A stretch of 64,000 bases of DNA from Stenopsyche tienmushanensis (GCA_008973525.1 WACJ01000311.1:1-64000), one strand, 5' to 3'; shown: positions 12,852-28,260, counted from the stretch's first letter. Notes: generated by a model not told the origin, from the sequence alone. Numbers and translations: made by a program.

Positions 12852-15800
12852 TATATATAAGTTGCAGTTAAACATCCACTTACTAGAACGAAGACAATAT
12901 CCAATTAACTTGCCAATTTGATGGATATCCGTGGAATTAGTTATTGAAAAATATCCGCAAACCTAGTGGTGATCTTTCATGATTTTTCGAAAATATAAAA
13001 ATCCTATTTGAATTTTTCAATGTTTCTATAAATAAAAGTATAATTGCATCTCTCACAAATTTACACCCTGCCTTACGAGCCAATTTATTAAGTGGCACAG
13101 ATTGGAGTATGAAAATTGCCGCGGTGCGAAGACGAACGGTCGCTGCGAAGAAAATGAAGTCGAGCTTCCGATACGTGTGGGACTCAGAGAGAGGAGCTTC
13201 ATTAACTGTTGAAATTGTGTGCTCATCAATCTTGAGGACATCCGTTATGGGTTCCGCTTGACAAAATGGCGAAGAGATTTGCCGGCCATTGGTGTTCGGC
13301 CTTTATCGCATGGACACTTCATTAGCAGCGAAAGCGCAACGCTTGACAGATTAAACGCCATCTTCAAATGTCGCATTAAACTTTGAAGATCTTCGCCCTG
13401 GCCAAATGAGCACTACATTGCAACGAAATACCTAAGAGCATGTTAATGCGTCCTGTATAAATAATATGCATAACAATCTGGCTATGAAGCATCGAATCCG
13501 CCATTTGATCGTTGCTGTACAAAGCACATGGCGCTGGTTTTTCCTCGAGTCTCCGTTGCAATAGCCTCGATGAATTTCGGGATGCGCTTATGAAAAATTT
13601 TGATTGCCGAGTGATGATATGCATGATGGCGTGTCGGATATAGCTTTGGTGCTTTTTGGGCCACCCGGTCGTGATGATCTAGCACCGCCAGAGTTAATAA
13701 TGTCACAAGTCTTCGCCGCGACGGGCCGCATAAAATATGGCAGGAATGAAGACATATGGCTCCTGCCAGCCACCATTAAGCTACCAAACATTTTAGCGAC
13801 CTCGCACAAATTCATCCAGGACTACTTTTTTTTGTTATTAAATTTACAATGTAAAAATAATGCTAGCCCATCGATCATGCGCATGCGTAAATTCAGCATA
13901 AGTTCAGCAGCTGGCCAGAGCAAATCTGATAATTTACCAAAAAAATTATTGACAAGACACTTAAGATTGTGTGTATATTATTTCAAGAGGTTCGCTTTAT
14001 GCTCTTGTTGATTTTTAGCAGACATTGTCAACCAACACACTCCCATAACAACGTAATTTTTCTTGTAATATCACTTGGGTCAATTTCAAATTTACCCTTT
14101 GAGTAGTTTAGATGCTATATTTGTATGTCCACTGCTTATCATCCGTACAAAACCACTTATCAATCAGGACCGTCGCAGCGTGTATGAAGCTTGTACATAA
14201 ATAAATAAACACTGTCAATAGCATACAATATTTGGTCATTTTTTCAAGTAAACATAAACAATACACTTGAAATCGATTAATTATATCATTCACATATCAT
14301 TATTAGTCGATTCATTTGGGTTAACGATCTATACAATCATACAATGTACGCAAGATACTCTCTTCGTCTTTGTTTCTTTCCAAAGTCAACGTGCAAGAGA
14401 CTCCGTTTTACTGGAATTTGGACACAATTCTGTGTCTTACCTCTTTAAGGGGTTAATTTAAAAATTCTTCTTTTTAAGGTACCATCAGACATTTCAGACA
14501 CAGACAATCTCCATAAAATATTTTTCATGGGGACGTATTTGCATCAAGTATTTTCCTTTTGTGAATAAATTGGAAAATAATTCATTGAATAAGAATTTTA
14601 AATAAGAAATAATCCATAAGTGAGTGGAAAAATTGCCATGATTTTTTAAAGATATCATAATATTTTGCGAATTCAATCACTCACAAGAGGTCCTTTATGA
14701 ATTTATTAATCGCCCCAGTATTTATTTTTTCGGAGCCAGGAAATCACTCTCAATCTAGATTGAGACAATTCATTTGGAAATATTAACAATATTACCTATA
14801 ATTTGGATTTGAATACGAACCTTTATAATAAAAGTCAAAGATATAACATTCTGTACTTGATAATTGCAAAAATGCCCTTCGGATTATTAAAGAATGGTCA
14901 ATAAGCTTATTATAGAAGAAATGCTCTTTCTTGGGTTGCTATAAATATTTATGTTATTTGACTGACAAAGTATTGGCGTATTGCGTCTTTATATTCTTGT
15001 TATAGAAATGTGAGATTAAATCCAAATTGAGCTAAAAATTTCAGTACATTAGAAGTCTCAAAGATCATGTATGATATTATGGTTTTAAATAAGGGAATTT
15101 TTGTATCTATAATTTATATTAAGTTGGTAGCTTAATCTTTAGCATTTTTATTTATACATTTGTTCAACATTTAAGCTATCGATTAAAAAAACCGATATTG
15201 TTCATATACATATTGTCTGGGCGCTTTGATTTTGCTATGGAAAATTATCGGGATATGGAAATTTTGTCTATTTATATTTATATTTATGTCTATTTATGTC
15301 TATTTATATCATCAAAAAGCATTTAATGCTCAAACTGTATTGATTCATATTTCTACGCAAAATTTCTTGAGCAGGGATTCAAACGGTTGGTAGTATATAT
15401 CGGCGAAGAGCTTATATCATAGCCGAACATTTATGGTAATCAGTTTATGGCTTAACCCACACACACCTTCGATTATTAAGCGGCTCTATGCGATTTAGAG
15501 GCCTATAACTGTAAACACTTAACGCACCGGAACGAAAATATGATAACAAATCCTTGAACTGAATAAGGAAAAGGCTCCGCCGGTAGCAAACAGCCTCCCC
15601 GGGGCCAAATCTATCTCTCTGTGTAAACAGGGCTCCCTGGGCAACTGATGCTAATAGCCGGCCCTGCCTATATTCGGAAGCCGTCGACCAACTCCGAAAA
15701 CTATTTAACATTCGCCACTATTTCTTCGTACAGTTGACGTTTATTCCAAAGCAACAACCGTTTGGAGTTGTTGCTTTTATTTAAATTCTTTCGCGCTCGG

Positions 15801-17519
15801 ACTGGACCGAAACGCGCGAAATATTCGCGATGCAATTTTCGCATGATTTTTTTTATCCACGATAGAAAATGTTGATGACTACTGTCTTGTAAAAGCGCCA
15901 AAACGCTTTTTGTCTACTTTTTATCGCACAACAAAAAAAATGACGCAATTTTTTGCGTATAAATAAAACTTATCGTTGGTATAATGCCCGGGTAAAAAGT
16001 GTGCAGAGTAAACACTCGGTTCTCTTTTTCGCGTGAACATAAATTACGTTTTAATCTTTCTGAGGTGAACTTTCATCTTCAGCAAACTGCTTGTGTCAAC
16101 CATAAACTTACAGCGTGTTGCGAGAAAGTTTTTCTTCCTTCCAACCCCCTTAGCCTTTCGGGGGGCGAAGCCGTCTGCGAATATATAACAATGTGCGGCA
16201 TCATATCTCTCCCGGGCGACTCTTTGCATTCATTTCTCAACAACTTTAAATAACGACATGCATAAATATGATATTACTATATTTTTAATATAGCAAGAAC
16301 TCTCATGTATCCAATATATTTTTATTTGATAAAACGATTTTAACGATTTAATGGAATAGATTTTAGTCCATGATTGGCGTATAATGTCATTTCCACTTTA
16401 CTAGGCACATTCCTCGAATTAAATATTTATGAATCGCTCAAAATTATATTAGCTGCTTTTGGAGAAACAGTCAGAGAGCAGGGAGTGAAAGCTCGGTGGT
16501 AGTGAAGAAGGTGGGGTTATAATAAGAGGCAGATAAGAAGTTGGCACTCGGCGGCAAGAGATTTACTGTGGGTGGTATCCGCCACTTTGGAGAGGGTTAA
16601 ATGGAGTGGCTCGTAACACCCCGCACTTGGGGTGCGAAATGGCTAATCTCGAATTTTCACAATTATTTTTATAAATTTTCGCAGAAGTCGATAAATCCTC
16701 CGGCGGACGTTTTTTATTTGCGCAATATCCTTGGATACTTTGTCACCATAAATGCCCGACCGGTCGTGGGTCTAAATAATTTATTTCAATGTCAGCAAAT
16801 ATATATCATACATTGTTGAGGTCCGCAGTTAAGGTTTATTGGGCTGCTTCTTTTTGATATACAAACATGGATATAAAACAACGATCCCCGTCCATTGTTG
16901 AACTGCAAAAATTGCTTTGTGGGATATCGGATGACGTACAATTAAACCTTAAATCGTATCGTGTTTCGGTCCGGACAAAAGACGTCTAGAGATCATTGTT
17001 GTCGGTATTACGGCGTGATTAATTTTAGCGAATGTTTAGATTGCAACTATTGTATTGTGTGCTTTTTTTGGAAGTGGCTTCCTGAGGTTTTCGTATCGGA
17101 TCACGAAGATACGAAATGTGTCGGAGCTCGAAGCTTGATCGTGTAGTGATTGTGTGTAAATAATAAAAGTGGATTTGAATTATGATGGTCGAGTCTGTGA
17201 CGGGTGAGTTCGTGACATGATGGGGCATGTCATGGCTGTCTGCATGGGGGCCCCTTGTCGCTTGTCGCGTTAGCGCTGCCACCGGCGCCTCCGCCCCTGA
17301 CTGGTGTCAGCAACACGTGTATCCCACCTACATACCACATGACTTACAATCCTCATCCCTATTTAATATGATTACATTGTTTCGAAGAGGTACGTCAAAA
17401 TGGAATTAAAATGCTTTATCTGCATTGATTGACTAATATACAAGTACTTAGAGCTAAAAAGTACTTGATTATATTATAATAAGAGATCATACATGCAATA
17501 ATTATATCTATATAATTAT

Positions 17520-17720
17520 ATAGGTTTTATTATAAAGATTCAGCTTCAAATATTTTCTATTCCAGTAAAAAAATCCTTTTCTAATAATCCAAACAAATAT
17601 TCTAACTTAACCACATGTGAAGGCAAATGAGAAACTATGACTTAAAAAGTTCTTTCTTTAAAAAAATATTCAATGGAGATCGCTTATATTCAAAACCAGA
17701 TATTACATTTTAAGAAGATT
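17520..17720 (-). repeat. Interspersed repeat family A, copy 2 (inverted)
   Basis: Read on the minus strand, this copy has AAGCGATCTCCATTGAA, then CTCATTTGCCTTCACATGTG, then GGATTATTAGAAAAGG, matching the block order of the copies at 10205 and 42022. Confidence 0.65.
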
Positions 17721-19589
17721 TTGATTTGATCAAGAATATCCAAGATTTAAGATTATCGCATTGAACTTATCATTTAATTGCTGATTGTAATTTAGAATGC
17801 ATTAAACGCCTTCCTGTTCGATCTTTTAAAACAGACTAATTGCAGGATATTAAGGGATACACATTATACGTTAATTGACCGTCAATATATATTTTTTTAA
17901 ATGTCTTAATAGATCATATAACAGGGTAAATGAGTTTAAGATATCAGAGATAACAAAATAACAGTGGAAATATCGATTATTTTTAATTAAACTGATCCTA
18001 ATTTCCAATATAACTTTAAATAATATGTTTAAACACTAGTTATATCGTAAACTCTGGAAAGTATACCAAATGATTAATGATTGAATATCTTACATTAAGA
18101 AAAAAATCTATCTTTCATCTAGTTTTATGTCTATTTACAACAGCGATTTTCTTCAGCGGTAGTATGATAATAAACGTCGACTATCTATTTCTTGGCACAT
18201 TGTACGAATCATACGTCATACTTCAACAACAAAGGACGCATCTCAATATTTTAACACGTCGCATTAATTCCACGCGGCTGCAGCCAATTAGTGGTGTCAA
18301 ATTTGGTGAATCTAAGAGGCAATAAAAGTCGTCCTTTGGACGCCCGGCTGACATCCAGCAGGAGTAAAAGACGCACCCGCGCGTTTAACACTTTAATTTC
18401 TCAAAAAAGTGTCGCCGTTTTTACGACGTGACGAAACGGCCGAGCATGTTCCTCGACGATGGGAATACCCATTTCATTCCGCCTTTTCCGCCCTGCCCGC
18501 CCACCAACCACCTTAAATTTACTTTGTGTCAAATTTTCGCGGAGCACCGGTTACGGCGCGATGGCGGAATTCGTTATTCGGCTGTCGTAACCCGCTCGCC
18601 CTAATTTGACGTTAACAGAGTCAAAACTCTTGCCGCGGAAGTTTGCGGATATCTTTAATATTTTATTGTCGGAAGAGGCGAGGCAGCCGGCGCCACTTCC
18701 GAGCCCCCTTGACTTCCTCCTCCTATCGTCTCTCTCTGGCTTTCACCTTTTATCTCCTCTCACCTTTTATCTCCACCTCTCTACATTTTGGCGCTTTGAC
18801 GTATTTCCGCAAATTTGCATAATACGCCAGACGAGGACGTTTTAATGAAAATCTGCGGTATTATTATTTAACGTGTTGCGGTCCAACAAAATAAAATATG
18901 AATTTTACGACGGAAGCCGAGGGGATGAAATCTACCCCTAAACAATGTTCGGCTAAGTAACGCTCAACTTAATTCGTCAGAACGACGCAACTTATTACAG
19001 CGACAAAGGAATAAAACGCTTTAATTATTAATAGGACATTTTCTAACAGAATCAAGATTTTCGTTAATCGAAATTTACATTATTACGACACCACTTTGTA
19101 GAACGATTTTACTTAAATTCCCGACTTACTCTGCAAACTTTTGACTCCAGCACAAAATTCTTCCAATTAATAAATTCTATGGACAGCTTAAAATTGAATA
19201 TTCTTAATATAAAAATTAATACAATAAAGTATTCCAGCATAACCTTATTGTCCAAAATACATACCATTCATTTGAGATACCACCCATAAAAGCAATATTA
19301 TCAAAATTTAAAAAAAAACTAAAAATAAACTATAACGAAATTAATATTTTAATCATGATATTTATCATCTGTTTGTCGCTTTTGTATCCGTGGGAACGTT
19401 TGAAAAATATGTATTTAAATATGGATATCCCATTTAATTTATTCCTATTTTCATATTGTCATGACTTGTATTGACTATTTGGAAGTATTCATATTCAGAT
19501 AATATGCCTAGTTAATATTGACCACAAATTATCTATTCTAGTCACATTATCAATTTTGGTAGATACAATAAATAAAACGCGCTTTTGCA

Positions 19590-20260
19590 TGTAAGCGATT
19601 CCCATAGAAAATTTCTAGAGAAAAATATATTTTTACATGGTGATTTTCCATTATCTTCTACATATGGTTAAGTTGAGATACTATTGTTATAGTAATTAGT
19701 AGAACAAGTAGCGAAATTATCATTATTTTTAGAAATCATATTCGTGACTGAAAAAAAATCAGATACACCTACAAGGGATAGTGTTAACTAAATATTCTGG
19801 ATTTTGGATATGAATGAGATTTCCTCAGAAAATCCTTCTTTGAAAACTATAACTATTTTCTGGAATACATAACTACTAAATTTTCAAATGGATCAATATA
19901 AACACCGGTAAATTTATATTTAAAAATTAACAGAAGTATACATTGTCCATACATTATATTTCAACCCCCATAATGTTTCTATATTTTTCTACTTAACCAT
20001 ACTTGTTCAAATGTTATATATTATTTCTGAAAATTTCGCATAATGGAATTAAATTGATTTCAACTATGGACTTTGTTCTGCATTTTTTAAAAATAAAAAT
20101 ATCGGTTTAATAGAAGAAACTGATCTTAATTTTGATCAGAATCGATCAAAAACATAAAAGCTCCAGATCTCCCAAATTTGTTGATGTAGTATTTTTCCAT
20201 AATCTGAATATAACTGAATACTTTACCAACAAGATTATATAAATTCTAAATAATAAATAT
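19590..20260 (+). repeat. Interspersed repeat family A, diverged copy 3
   Basis: Starts with GCGATTCCCATAGAAAA, then TGATTTTCCATTATCTTC with ACATATGGTTAAGTT, and further on a CTCCCAAATTTGTTG ... TTTTTCCATAATCTGA block. The latter matches CTCTCAAATTTGCTG ... TTTTTCCATTATCTGG in the copy at 52974-53392. More diverged than the other copies; boundaries are approximate. Confidence 0.5.
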
Positions 20261-22203
20261 TAAAAGAGTATTATCTTCAAATTTCAGAAAAAAGTCAAAT
20301 CAATTTTTTAGCTCTATACGAAAACATAAAAATGTATTAATTGATATCCAGAATTTCAATTGGTCTTGTAATAATAAATCAAAAGAAGGAGCTCCCTGAT
20401 GAACCATCATAGAGATAAAGCAATTTTGAAAATTTTCTGTGCAGATGTCCATGTTCATATTTGTATTGATGCATGGCTTTTATTTATTTTAAAACGAGAT
20501 AAGATTCGTACACGGAGCTGAAAATGCTATCGTGGCAGCCATATGTTCCAATTCCGAATGAATGCATCAAATATCGGAAAGCCGTTAAGTTCGCAGAGTG
20601 CAATAGTCGTAACAGTTCTGCATTTCTAAAATTGCAATAAAAATATTTATGATATTTGAAATGCGAGGCGTCTTTTTAAAGTACTGATTCGCCGCTGCCG
20701 ATATAGAAATGTACGTCCTTGCATATAAAATTTCATAGCGCACCAAATACGACATATTTCGATCTAAATCGTATCCTTGAGAGACTCTAATCTATTTAAA
20801 TTTCACAGGACGATAAACTTTTTTAATAAAGGATGCCCGAAGAATTGCTGATTAAATATTCAAACGCCATTCGTGGATCAGTTGAGACTTTATGTTGATA
20901 AAGTTATCAAAAAGCAAGTCTTCACTGCACCCGAACGATTCTCAAACGTTCAAATGTAGACGATGGCATTATAAAATATTTATATGACTTGATGGCTATA
21001 TAATTTTGATCGATTAGCATCAAATTGAATCGATTGTGAAGATTGGATTGCTTATGAATATAAATTATTTTTTGCATTAATATCATCACTCATCTTTCCA
21101 CCCCTTTTAGGTGGCATTATATTGTTGCGGCATTTGAGGGATCTCTGGGTGTGGTCTTTCCCTGACGTTCGCCGCACAAACTAAATCTAATATCGCTTGA
21201 ACCCGCCCGAAGATTAATTATGTGCAAGGGCGCCATCTGAACCGTGGAGTGTTATTCAAATTACAATTTGGGGTTCACCTCACTCTACCGACACTTTCCT
21301 CCGGCTCCTCCTCCTCTTCCTCCGAGCTGACAGTGACTTGTGGCACCCACACCCCGAGGTGATGCTCGTCCGTCTTCCACACCCGAAAGACAGTAGGGAA
21401 ACGGAGATACGATTTAGACTGAACCGCACTTTTAAGATCTTCACGGAAGGTCAGATTTAGTAGTTAACAATAGTTGAAAATTGATCTGATATTTTGCCGA
21501 TTTGGCAATTGAAAATAAACCGATGCTTTATTTAATTAGCATGCAAAAATGTGTCATAAATATCTTGCATAAAATCCACGTAATTTATCATGTTTCGGAG
21601 CGATTTGCTTACAGTAATTTTGAATTTCATCAGTTTTATCGGCTTTTAACAACTCAATTTTACCAATAATTTAAAGTAGTCAATTACAATTTAAATTCCA
21701 ATTCATCCTGAATTTTCATTAGTTTTCAACTAAATTTGAAATTTTAAAGATTAATCTCAAATTTAACAGGACAATCAATACAAATGATTGCCAAAGAAAA
21801 TGAATGAAAATAAAAATAGGACTGGATTTCCTTTATAATAATAAGTTATTAGCACAAATAAACAGCAAATCCTATATACGGAACAATAGACATATTTTAT
21901 AATTAATAGCATTATGTTATGATGTTAAAATATATCGTTGAATATAAGGCTTTAGATTTTCCTTGTCTCATAAATGGAATCATGATTTATTGTATAAAAA
22001 CAACAATATATCCAGATGTGTTCATAAAACTTTAAGTATTCATCATGGATCTTATTGTGATGTTAATATTATAGCATTTTTCTACATTACTACTAATAGA
22101 AATATTTTTATAGTGATTGTCACTGCCGTAAAAACTCCGACAATCTCTTAGCTTTAAATTGAGCTTTGAAATGCACCAAATACTAAAGTGGTTGATAAAT
22201 ATA

Positions 22204-22700
22204 GCACATCATTCAATAAGTTTGTAGGATGACATACTGTTGTCACTACTTTTGACAACAACTTTTAGGTAAAATTTGACTTCATTCATCAATATATTCT
22301 TCTTCAAGATTGATACATTAATTCCAACGTGTCTATATATTTCGAGCTCTTTTCTTAAAGCGATTTATCTTTGGGCTTAAAAAAGGCTTTAAGTTCGGCA
22401 ATCACTTCATTATTAGAGCCAAATCTCTTCCTTGGAGTATTATTTTTAGGTCTGCTAACATATAATATTCAATTTGATGATCCAGAGAATATGGTGGAAA
22501 CAATTCAAAATGCAGTTCATGTAATTTTACTATTTTTTTGGAATTATCAACGTGTTGTTGTTTTTAATAAATTGTGAGCAAATGCGGTATCCACTTCGAA
22601 CAGAGCTTTCTCATGGACAAATGTTGTTGTAAAATGGTTAATAAACTGTCTTTTGATATCTTTTAGGTATCAGCTATCAGTATTTGAAAGTTTGTGTTTC
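22204..22700 (-). mobile_element. Internally deleted mariner element, minus strand
   Basis: The end at 22204-22231 (CACATCATTCAATAAGTTTG) matches the mariner ends at 12781 and 52503. On the minus strand, translation gives an N-terminal fragment HLSMRKLCSKWIPHLLT, the mariner H-L-M-K-x-W-V-P-L-L motif, then a jump to KLHELHFEL plus degenerate PPYSLD and DNEVIAELKAFF-type sequence from the transposase C-terminus. The catalytic centre is missing, and stops and frame changes are present. Its deletion differs from that of the copy at 52503. The second terminal repeat is not clear; the element may reach about 22870, where a degenerate GRxGKP-like sequence lies. Confidence 0.75.
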
Positions 22701-25700
22701 CTAAAAATCATATGGATTTATCAAAAGTGACGCTAACTATTGTATAATATACGTCATCTTACGAGATGATTTTAGAGCTGATGTATTCTTGTATAGTGTT
22801 GTCATTGATCACGCGATAAAGTGTGCTTTCATCTTATATGAATGGTTTGCCGGTCCGGCCAATCACTCATTGCGAAACTATCTGCATAAACGTCACGGTT
22901 TATTGGTTGGGAGCACTTGAATGAAGATTAAAGTTCGTTCATTAGATCCAGGAATAGCTTTCTGGATGTCACAATCGGATTTTGGCTCGTTCGCAGACGG
23001 CATTTTCGACAGACGTTTATCTTTCAACAGCAGAATTCCCGCAGCAGCAGTCACGGCCTGCAGCGTCTCTCAGCGAGGACTTCTCGCTCGACAGGAATCC
23101 GCCTTTTGAGAAAGACAACACCGTCGAACCGATGTAACCGATACAAAGTGTCACAATATTACGGGGACGTCTATCAGCAATCCTCCTGGCAATCACTCGT
23201 CAGTGAGAGTGATCATTGAGACGGATAAGAATTTCACTGACGTCCGCCCGATGTCGGAAGATTGTTATCGCGCCCGCAAGACAAATGATTTCTGCTCTTG
23301 GATGGATAATTTTTAAAGCATCTTGACAATTGCAGACCTTGGCTCGGTTTCGCGAGGAATGTTGACATTGCTGATTATAATTAATCAGTTTTTAAAATTG
23401 TTGTCATACTTTGTAGAATGGAGAAAGTGACATATGATATGCTGCCGTTATCCCATTTAGTCTTCACCTTGAGATAATGGAGTAGCCGAGATCTCGTCAA
23501 GAGACTTGTAGTGGAAAAACAGACTTATTAATCATTTTCATTTAGTTACAAGGCCAATATGTTAATCTTGCTTGTATATCCAAAATATTTTCAGGATTAA
23601 CACCTATTGCTGTGGATATTAAATAGTTCAAGGTCATGTGGGCGTTTTTTCTTCAAAATGCACCCGATAAAAATGATACAAAGGTTCTATTGCTTAAAAT
23701 CAACCCAAAATACGAAATTCTTAAATAAATCCAATTTGTATAATATTTATATGTCCGAGTACAACAAAATGAGTCACATAAAATACAACCTTAAAGAAGT
23801 TATAAGTAACTTTTCGCTAGGAAATAATTCCTTGTATTTTTCTTTTATTCATGTTAAAATCGATTTGAACCCGAAATAATAAAGACCAAAGATCTAATTC
23901 ACTTTTGCAAAGGACAAAAAAATAATAAAAATCGTTAACAAATGGGAAAAAAAATCTATAAAGTTTCACTTCAACCGTGCGACAGCATTCACATGATTTT
24001 TTTGAAAAATATTGTCAACCAGTGTAATCTAGCATTTAAGTATATAAATATACACTAAACGTAGAAATTAATACATTTAAACGCATTACATATTGGCATC
24101 AATCTAGATTGGTTTCGCCCAAGGGTCCATTGAATAAACGCCTGCGACCAACGAGGCTAACAGTTTGCCACACACAGAAAATCAATTTTCCACACTGGAA
24201 GGGTGTCATTTAAGATCAATAATTTGATATAATTATTATAATTGTTTTTGAATAATTAAAGGTCGATTTGGGTGTCAAGTCGTCAAAATGGAGAGCCAAT
24301 TGTCGAGTCCTTTTTGGAGAGCGGCGAATGTCCACGGGGCGATAAATCATGCCGTCGCAATTTATGTTGGCGGCAACATGCATTGGCGGGCGCAAAATGT
24401 CGAATTAATTCGCAGACGTGTTTAGCCGCACTAATGTCGCCTAATGACTGTAATTGGCGGATAATAACGGCCGAGATACATTAATTGTTATCACCTCGTC
24501 GCGCCCGCCGCCACTGCCTACCAACCCAACAACATGGCGGCAGGTGCGACCCTTTGCGTACGCCATTCTAATATTTCATCATCATTCAAAAAAAATACAC
24601 CCTTTAAAAAACAGGATCTTAAAATTCGAATCCGCTGAAATTTAAATGTAATTATGCTATTCGGGCGTTCCTACGGATGCGCGACAGACATCAAACGAAC
24701 GATTGCACTTTTTGCATTTTATGTGTAAATGTAAATGAATGGACGTTTTAATCACTCCATCTCCGTAACATACAAAATATACAAGCTACGCGCATGCGCC
24801 GCTTCATATCTACTGTGTGTGCCTATACGTAGCATAAAGCAACCACTAGACTGTTCGCTTACCTATTTTATTATATATTACACAAACATCTTAATATTTT
24901 ATATTATCTTTTATAAGAAGTTTTACTTATACCACGCGAGAGTCTCACTCATTTTTCTCATTTCTCAAAACATATTTCAAGTGGTGAAAAATATGATAGA
25001 CTGGCGAACAATTTGCTGAATAATCGGGATATATTAAAACTATGCAATTTAGTTAATTTAATTTAGAAATTGTATTGATTAGAAATATATGTGATCAAAT
25101 GCAATAGGATTGAACCACATCTATTGATTAGTTTAGGGTTTTATTAATTAATTGTCATTCGTATTATCAATTTTGCGATAATGTAAATCAGCCTAAATCG
25201 CCTGTTATTAAGAAAGAATTATAAGTGGGAATAATGGGGAAATCTACTTTGTTATCACATGTAATGATTTGCTCCTTTTTCACTCCCTTAAGTGGCTCAA
25301 TTTTTCACCATATATCAATTCATGTGGCACCCACTTTTCCAGCTCTTTCGTCTTTTTATTGAAGCGAAAAATATTTATAAAACTAATAAATCAAATAACA
25401 TGCGAAAGTTTTAACTGATTTAGAGAGATTGGCTTCCATTGTGGCTTTCAAATGTTCTTCTTTCACAATCGTTTTTTGACTTCACCAAAGGAACACTATT
25501 GAGACTCATATCGTCAGTAATTATCGAATTATTATTTGGCTAGTCTGTCCTTCTTCGAAATCCTTATTAATATGCTTACTTGCTACTAAATCATTGTGTC
25601 AATCAATGGCAGTCGTCTTCTAACTGACTAAAATTCGGCAATTTGATATGTTACAGCTTAATATTTGTTAATTCATATTTAATTTCGAATAAAACCAGAT

Positions 25701-28024
25701 AGACTCAATATATCTTATAAACACAAATATTTTATTAATACGTTTTTAACGAACTTCGTTTTAGAAAACCGAATAGTTTTATATTTTTAAAGCAAATTTA
25801 TGCTTTTGTCATTAAGTAGTATATGATATGATCTTATTCCAAGATATCTTTGGGTTATCTTTGTTAGACTTGGATGATCATCAAATTGAAATCAAAAATA
25901 AATTTGAAATGACACCAGAGTACTGTCGTTTTGTATTTTTCTGTTTATGTCGGCCGCCATGTATTTCGTTCAGCAATTTGATTTGATCAGCAAGTCCTTA
26001 AAATAATATTTTTCCATTATTATAATCGTGGATGTAAAGTGTCCATCCAGCGAAGATGAGAGCGAAGGTGTCTTGCATGCATTATAATGATGAATATGAT
26101 GTTGTCATTAAGCGACATAATCGCTTTTTGCAATGGCCGCCGACAAAATGGCTGCACTTCCAAACAGATAAGCGCCCATTAAATGCATTTTTATTATGCA
26201 CTTCTGATATAATTACTCAGCGAGCAACCATAGAAAATTATGGTGGCACGTAATAAAACACAATTCCGCTAAACGAGCGCAATTTAACTGGCATTCACGA
26301 CACGATTTCGTTGTGTACGTCAATGCGTTTTTCCGTCAATTTTGAATAATCGATTTTGGACGTTGTAAGAATGCTCGATTGATACGGATGCTTGTCATAA
26401 TTTGATATCTTCACAATGGTGTATTGCGTGCGTCGGTAATGTATGCAAGATGTTATGTTTGATCGAAAATTAAAATGCAAGTTGATGCGTATAATTATGC
26501 GGCATTATTCATGAAACATCATAATTCGCACAAAGAATTGAAAAATATAAATTTTATGTTAATGCCTTTGAATTGATGGATGTTTCTGTTGCGCAAATTC
26601 CCCCAATAATATTATTCGGGATGATAAAATAGCCGCACTATAAAGACGATCAGAACGAGTAAATTGGTCTATAATTAAATAAATAAAATGAACGCAGGAA
26701 TATAACAGCGCCGAAGACAACATAACGACATAGCCGCATATTTTCTCTTTCATGCGGAAAATCCCACCAATTAATGAAAACTATTTCCGGTCCTTTGATG
26801 TTAAATCATTCTTTATAATGTGGTCTAGCGACGCGTCTGGATTCATCAAAGACATCATAAACGATAAATGTTTACAGAACATCAAACCATTTTATTGGCA
26901 TTTATATTGCTTCATATCAAGGCAAAGTGTTTTATATGTGAAACGCTATGTAAATCGCTCCCATTGTATACATGGCATTCATACATATTTTTGGCAAATT
27001 TACATATAAATAATTTCCTGCCTTGAGGCTTAAATTCATAGATAAAATCGACGCTGAACAATTCTGTTTGTTCTAACAATTTTATTTTCAACACATGCAA
27101 GTGTTAAGATATTTAAATGCTAATCTATGGCGACTCCGAAAACGGGTGGTGGTGGAAACCGGCTATTTGAGGTCGTGTGCATGTGATGCATGGGCCACAC
27201 ATACGCCACTTAGGTCACAATTTGTGACAAAGGCGCGGTATATTGTAGTAGGGCATAAATTGAGTCATATATCAATCGTAAGTCCCGGAACCTCTAATTA
27301 TTGAGTTAACTCAATAGGGCGAAAGAGAAGCAATCGTGAATACAAAGAAAGGCACGCACACACGAGGAGAGACGTGCCGGTGATTGATGGCGCTCACTTC
27401 TGTGCCGCTTTGCTTATTAATTACTTGTAATACGCTTTTGTCACTTTGGTGTGACTTTCGGGAGAGCGTGAAGAAGCCCCGAAGAGTTCCATGCGGCGAT
27501 GCTTTGTCGCGTCTTCAATGTGCCAGAACACCTCGAGCGGCTTTGTAGTTGGCTGCTGATAAATTATTGCCCGAGGACTTGGAGGAAGATGGATTGGGTC
27601 AAATCTTGGCAATTAACCGATATTTTTTTCTCGGGCCGCTTAAATAGCTCATTACGCTTGCGATTTTTCTTTGTAATTAATAACAATTATTGGGCAACTT
27701 GAAAATTAATTTAGCACGGAAAACAGCGATAATAGATTTGCCTCGTTGAAATTCCAAATGTAACCTAATTTACAACATACAACAATAGAAAATCGTTTAT
27801 TTGATCTACTGTAAACTCCAGATAACAAGCATATTTATATTGCACTGCATTCTATTATTCCATTAAATATAAGTCTTTAACCCTATAAATACGTGCGGTA
27901 TAGATTTGTGATTCTCATCAAATTCAACTTTTTACACACAAAAATTCATATTTACTTAAACATATTTATTTAACATGTGACATACAGATGTTATCAATAT
28001 ATTATTAAAATAAAAATTATCGAC

Positions 28025-28260
28025 TAGTTCCAAGACATCAAAATTTGCACAAAAAGTCTGTTTTCGAGTCAAATTGGCAGCTAAAAATTTGTAAATACAT
28101 ATTTTTCTACACAAATCATTTTGATTCATTATGTGCATACAAATGTCAGCCTATCTGGAATAGTTTTTAAAGTGCCATTTTTTATTACCCATTATTCTAA
28201 TTTCTCACTATCAATCGACTTTCACATTTATATTCATAATTTCTCAATGTTTTTTTAAGA
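28025..28260 (+). repeat. Interspersed repeat family B, uninterrupted copy
   Basis: Contains GTTTTCGAGTCAAATTGGCA followed by ACATATTTTTCTACAC, TGTGCATACAAATGTCAGCC and CATTATTCTAATTTCTCA. The same blocks flank the Tigger element at 56744-57577, so this is a related copy without that insertion. Class unknown; no coding potential. Confidence 0.7.

Larger units (their letters stand above)
12852..22203. other. Large intron, middle part
   Basis: Non-coding. GC-richer islands lie at about 13050-13780, 15440-15900, 16480-16620, 17160-17340, 18310-18860 and 20880-21450. The 13604-14011 frame (135 codons) has no known motif. A perfect 11-bp hairpin (AAAGCAACAAC/GTTGTTGCTTT, 8-base loop) is at 15748-15777, and a short tandem repeat of TCTATTTATG units at about 15267-15310. 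Family A repeat copies are present at 17520-17720 and 19590-20260, with a weak one near 14505. No gene supported. Confidence 0.6.

Noticed and set aside
13604..14011. 135-codon + strand frame
   Set aside because: Lies partly in a GC-richer island, contains no domain motif, and runs on into AT-rich sequence with low-complexity residues.
25400..25700. Possible third mariner fragment on the minus strand
   Set aside because: Only a short FEEGQTS-like string was seen, with no terminal repeat or further motif.
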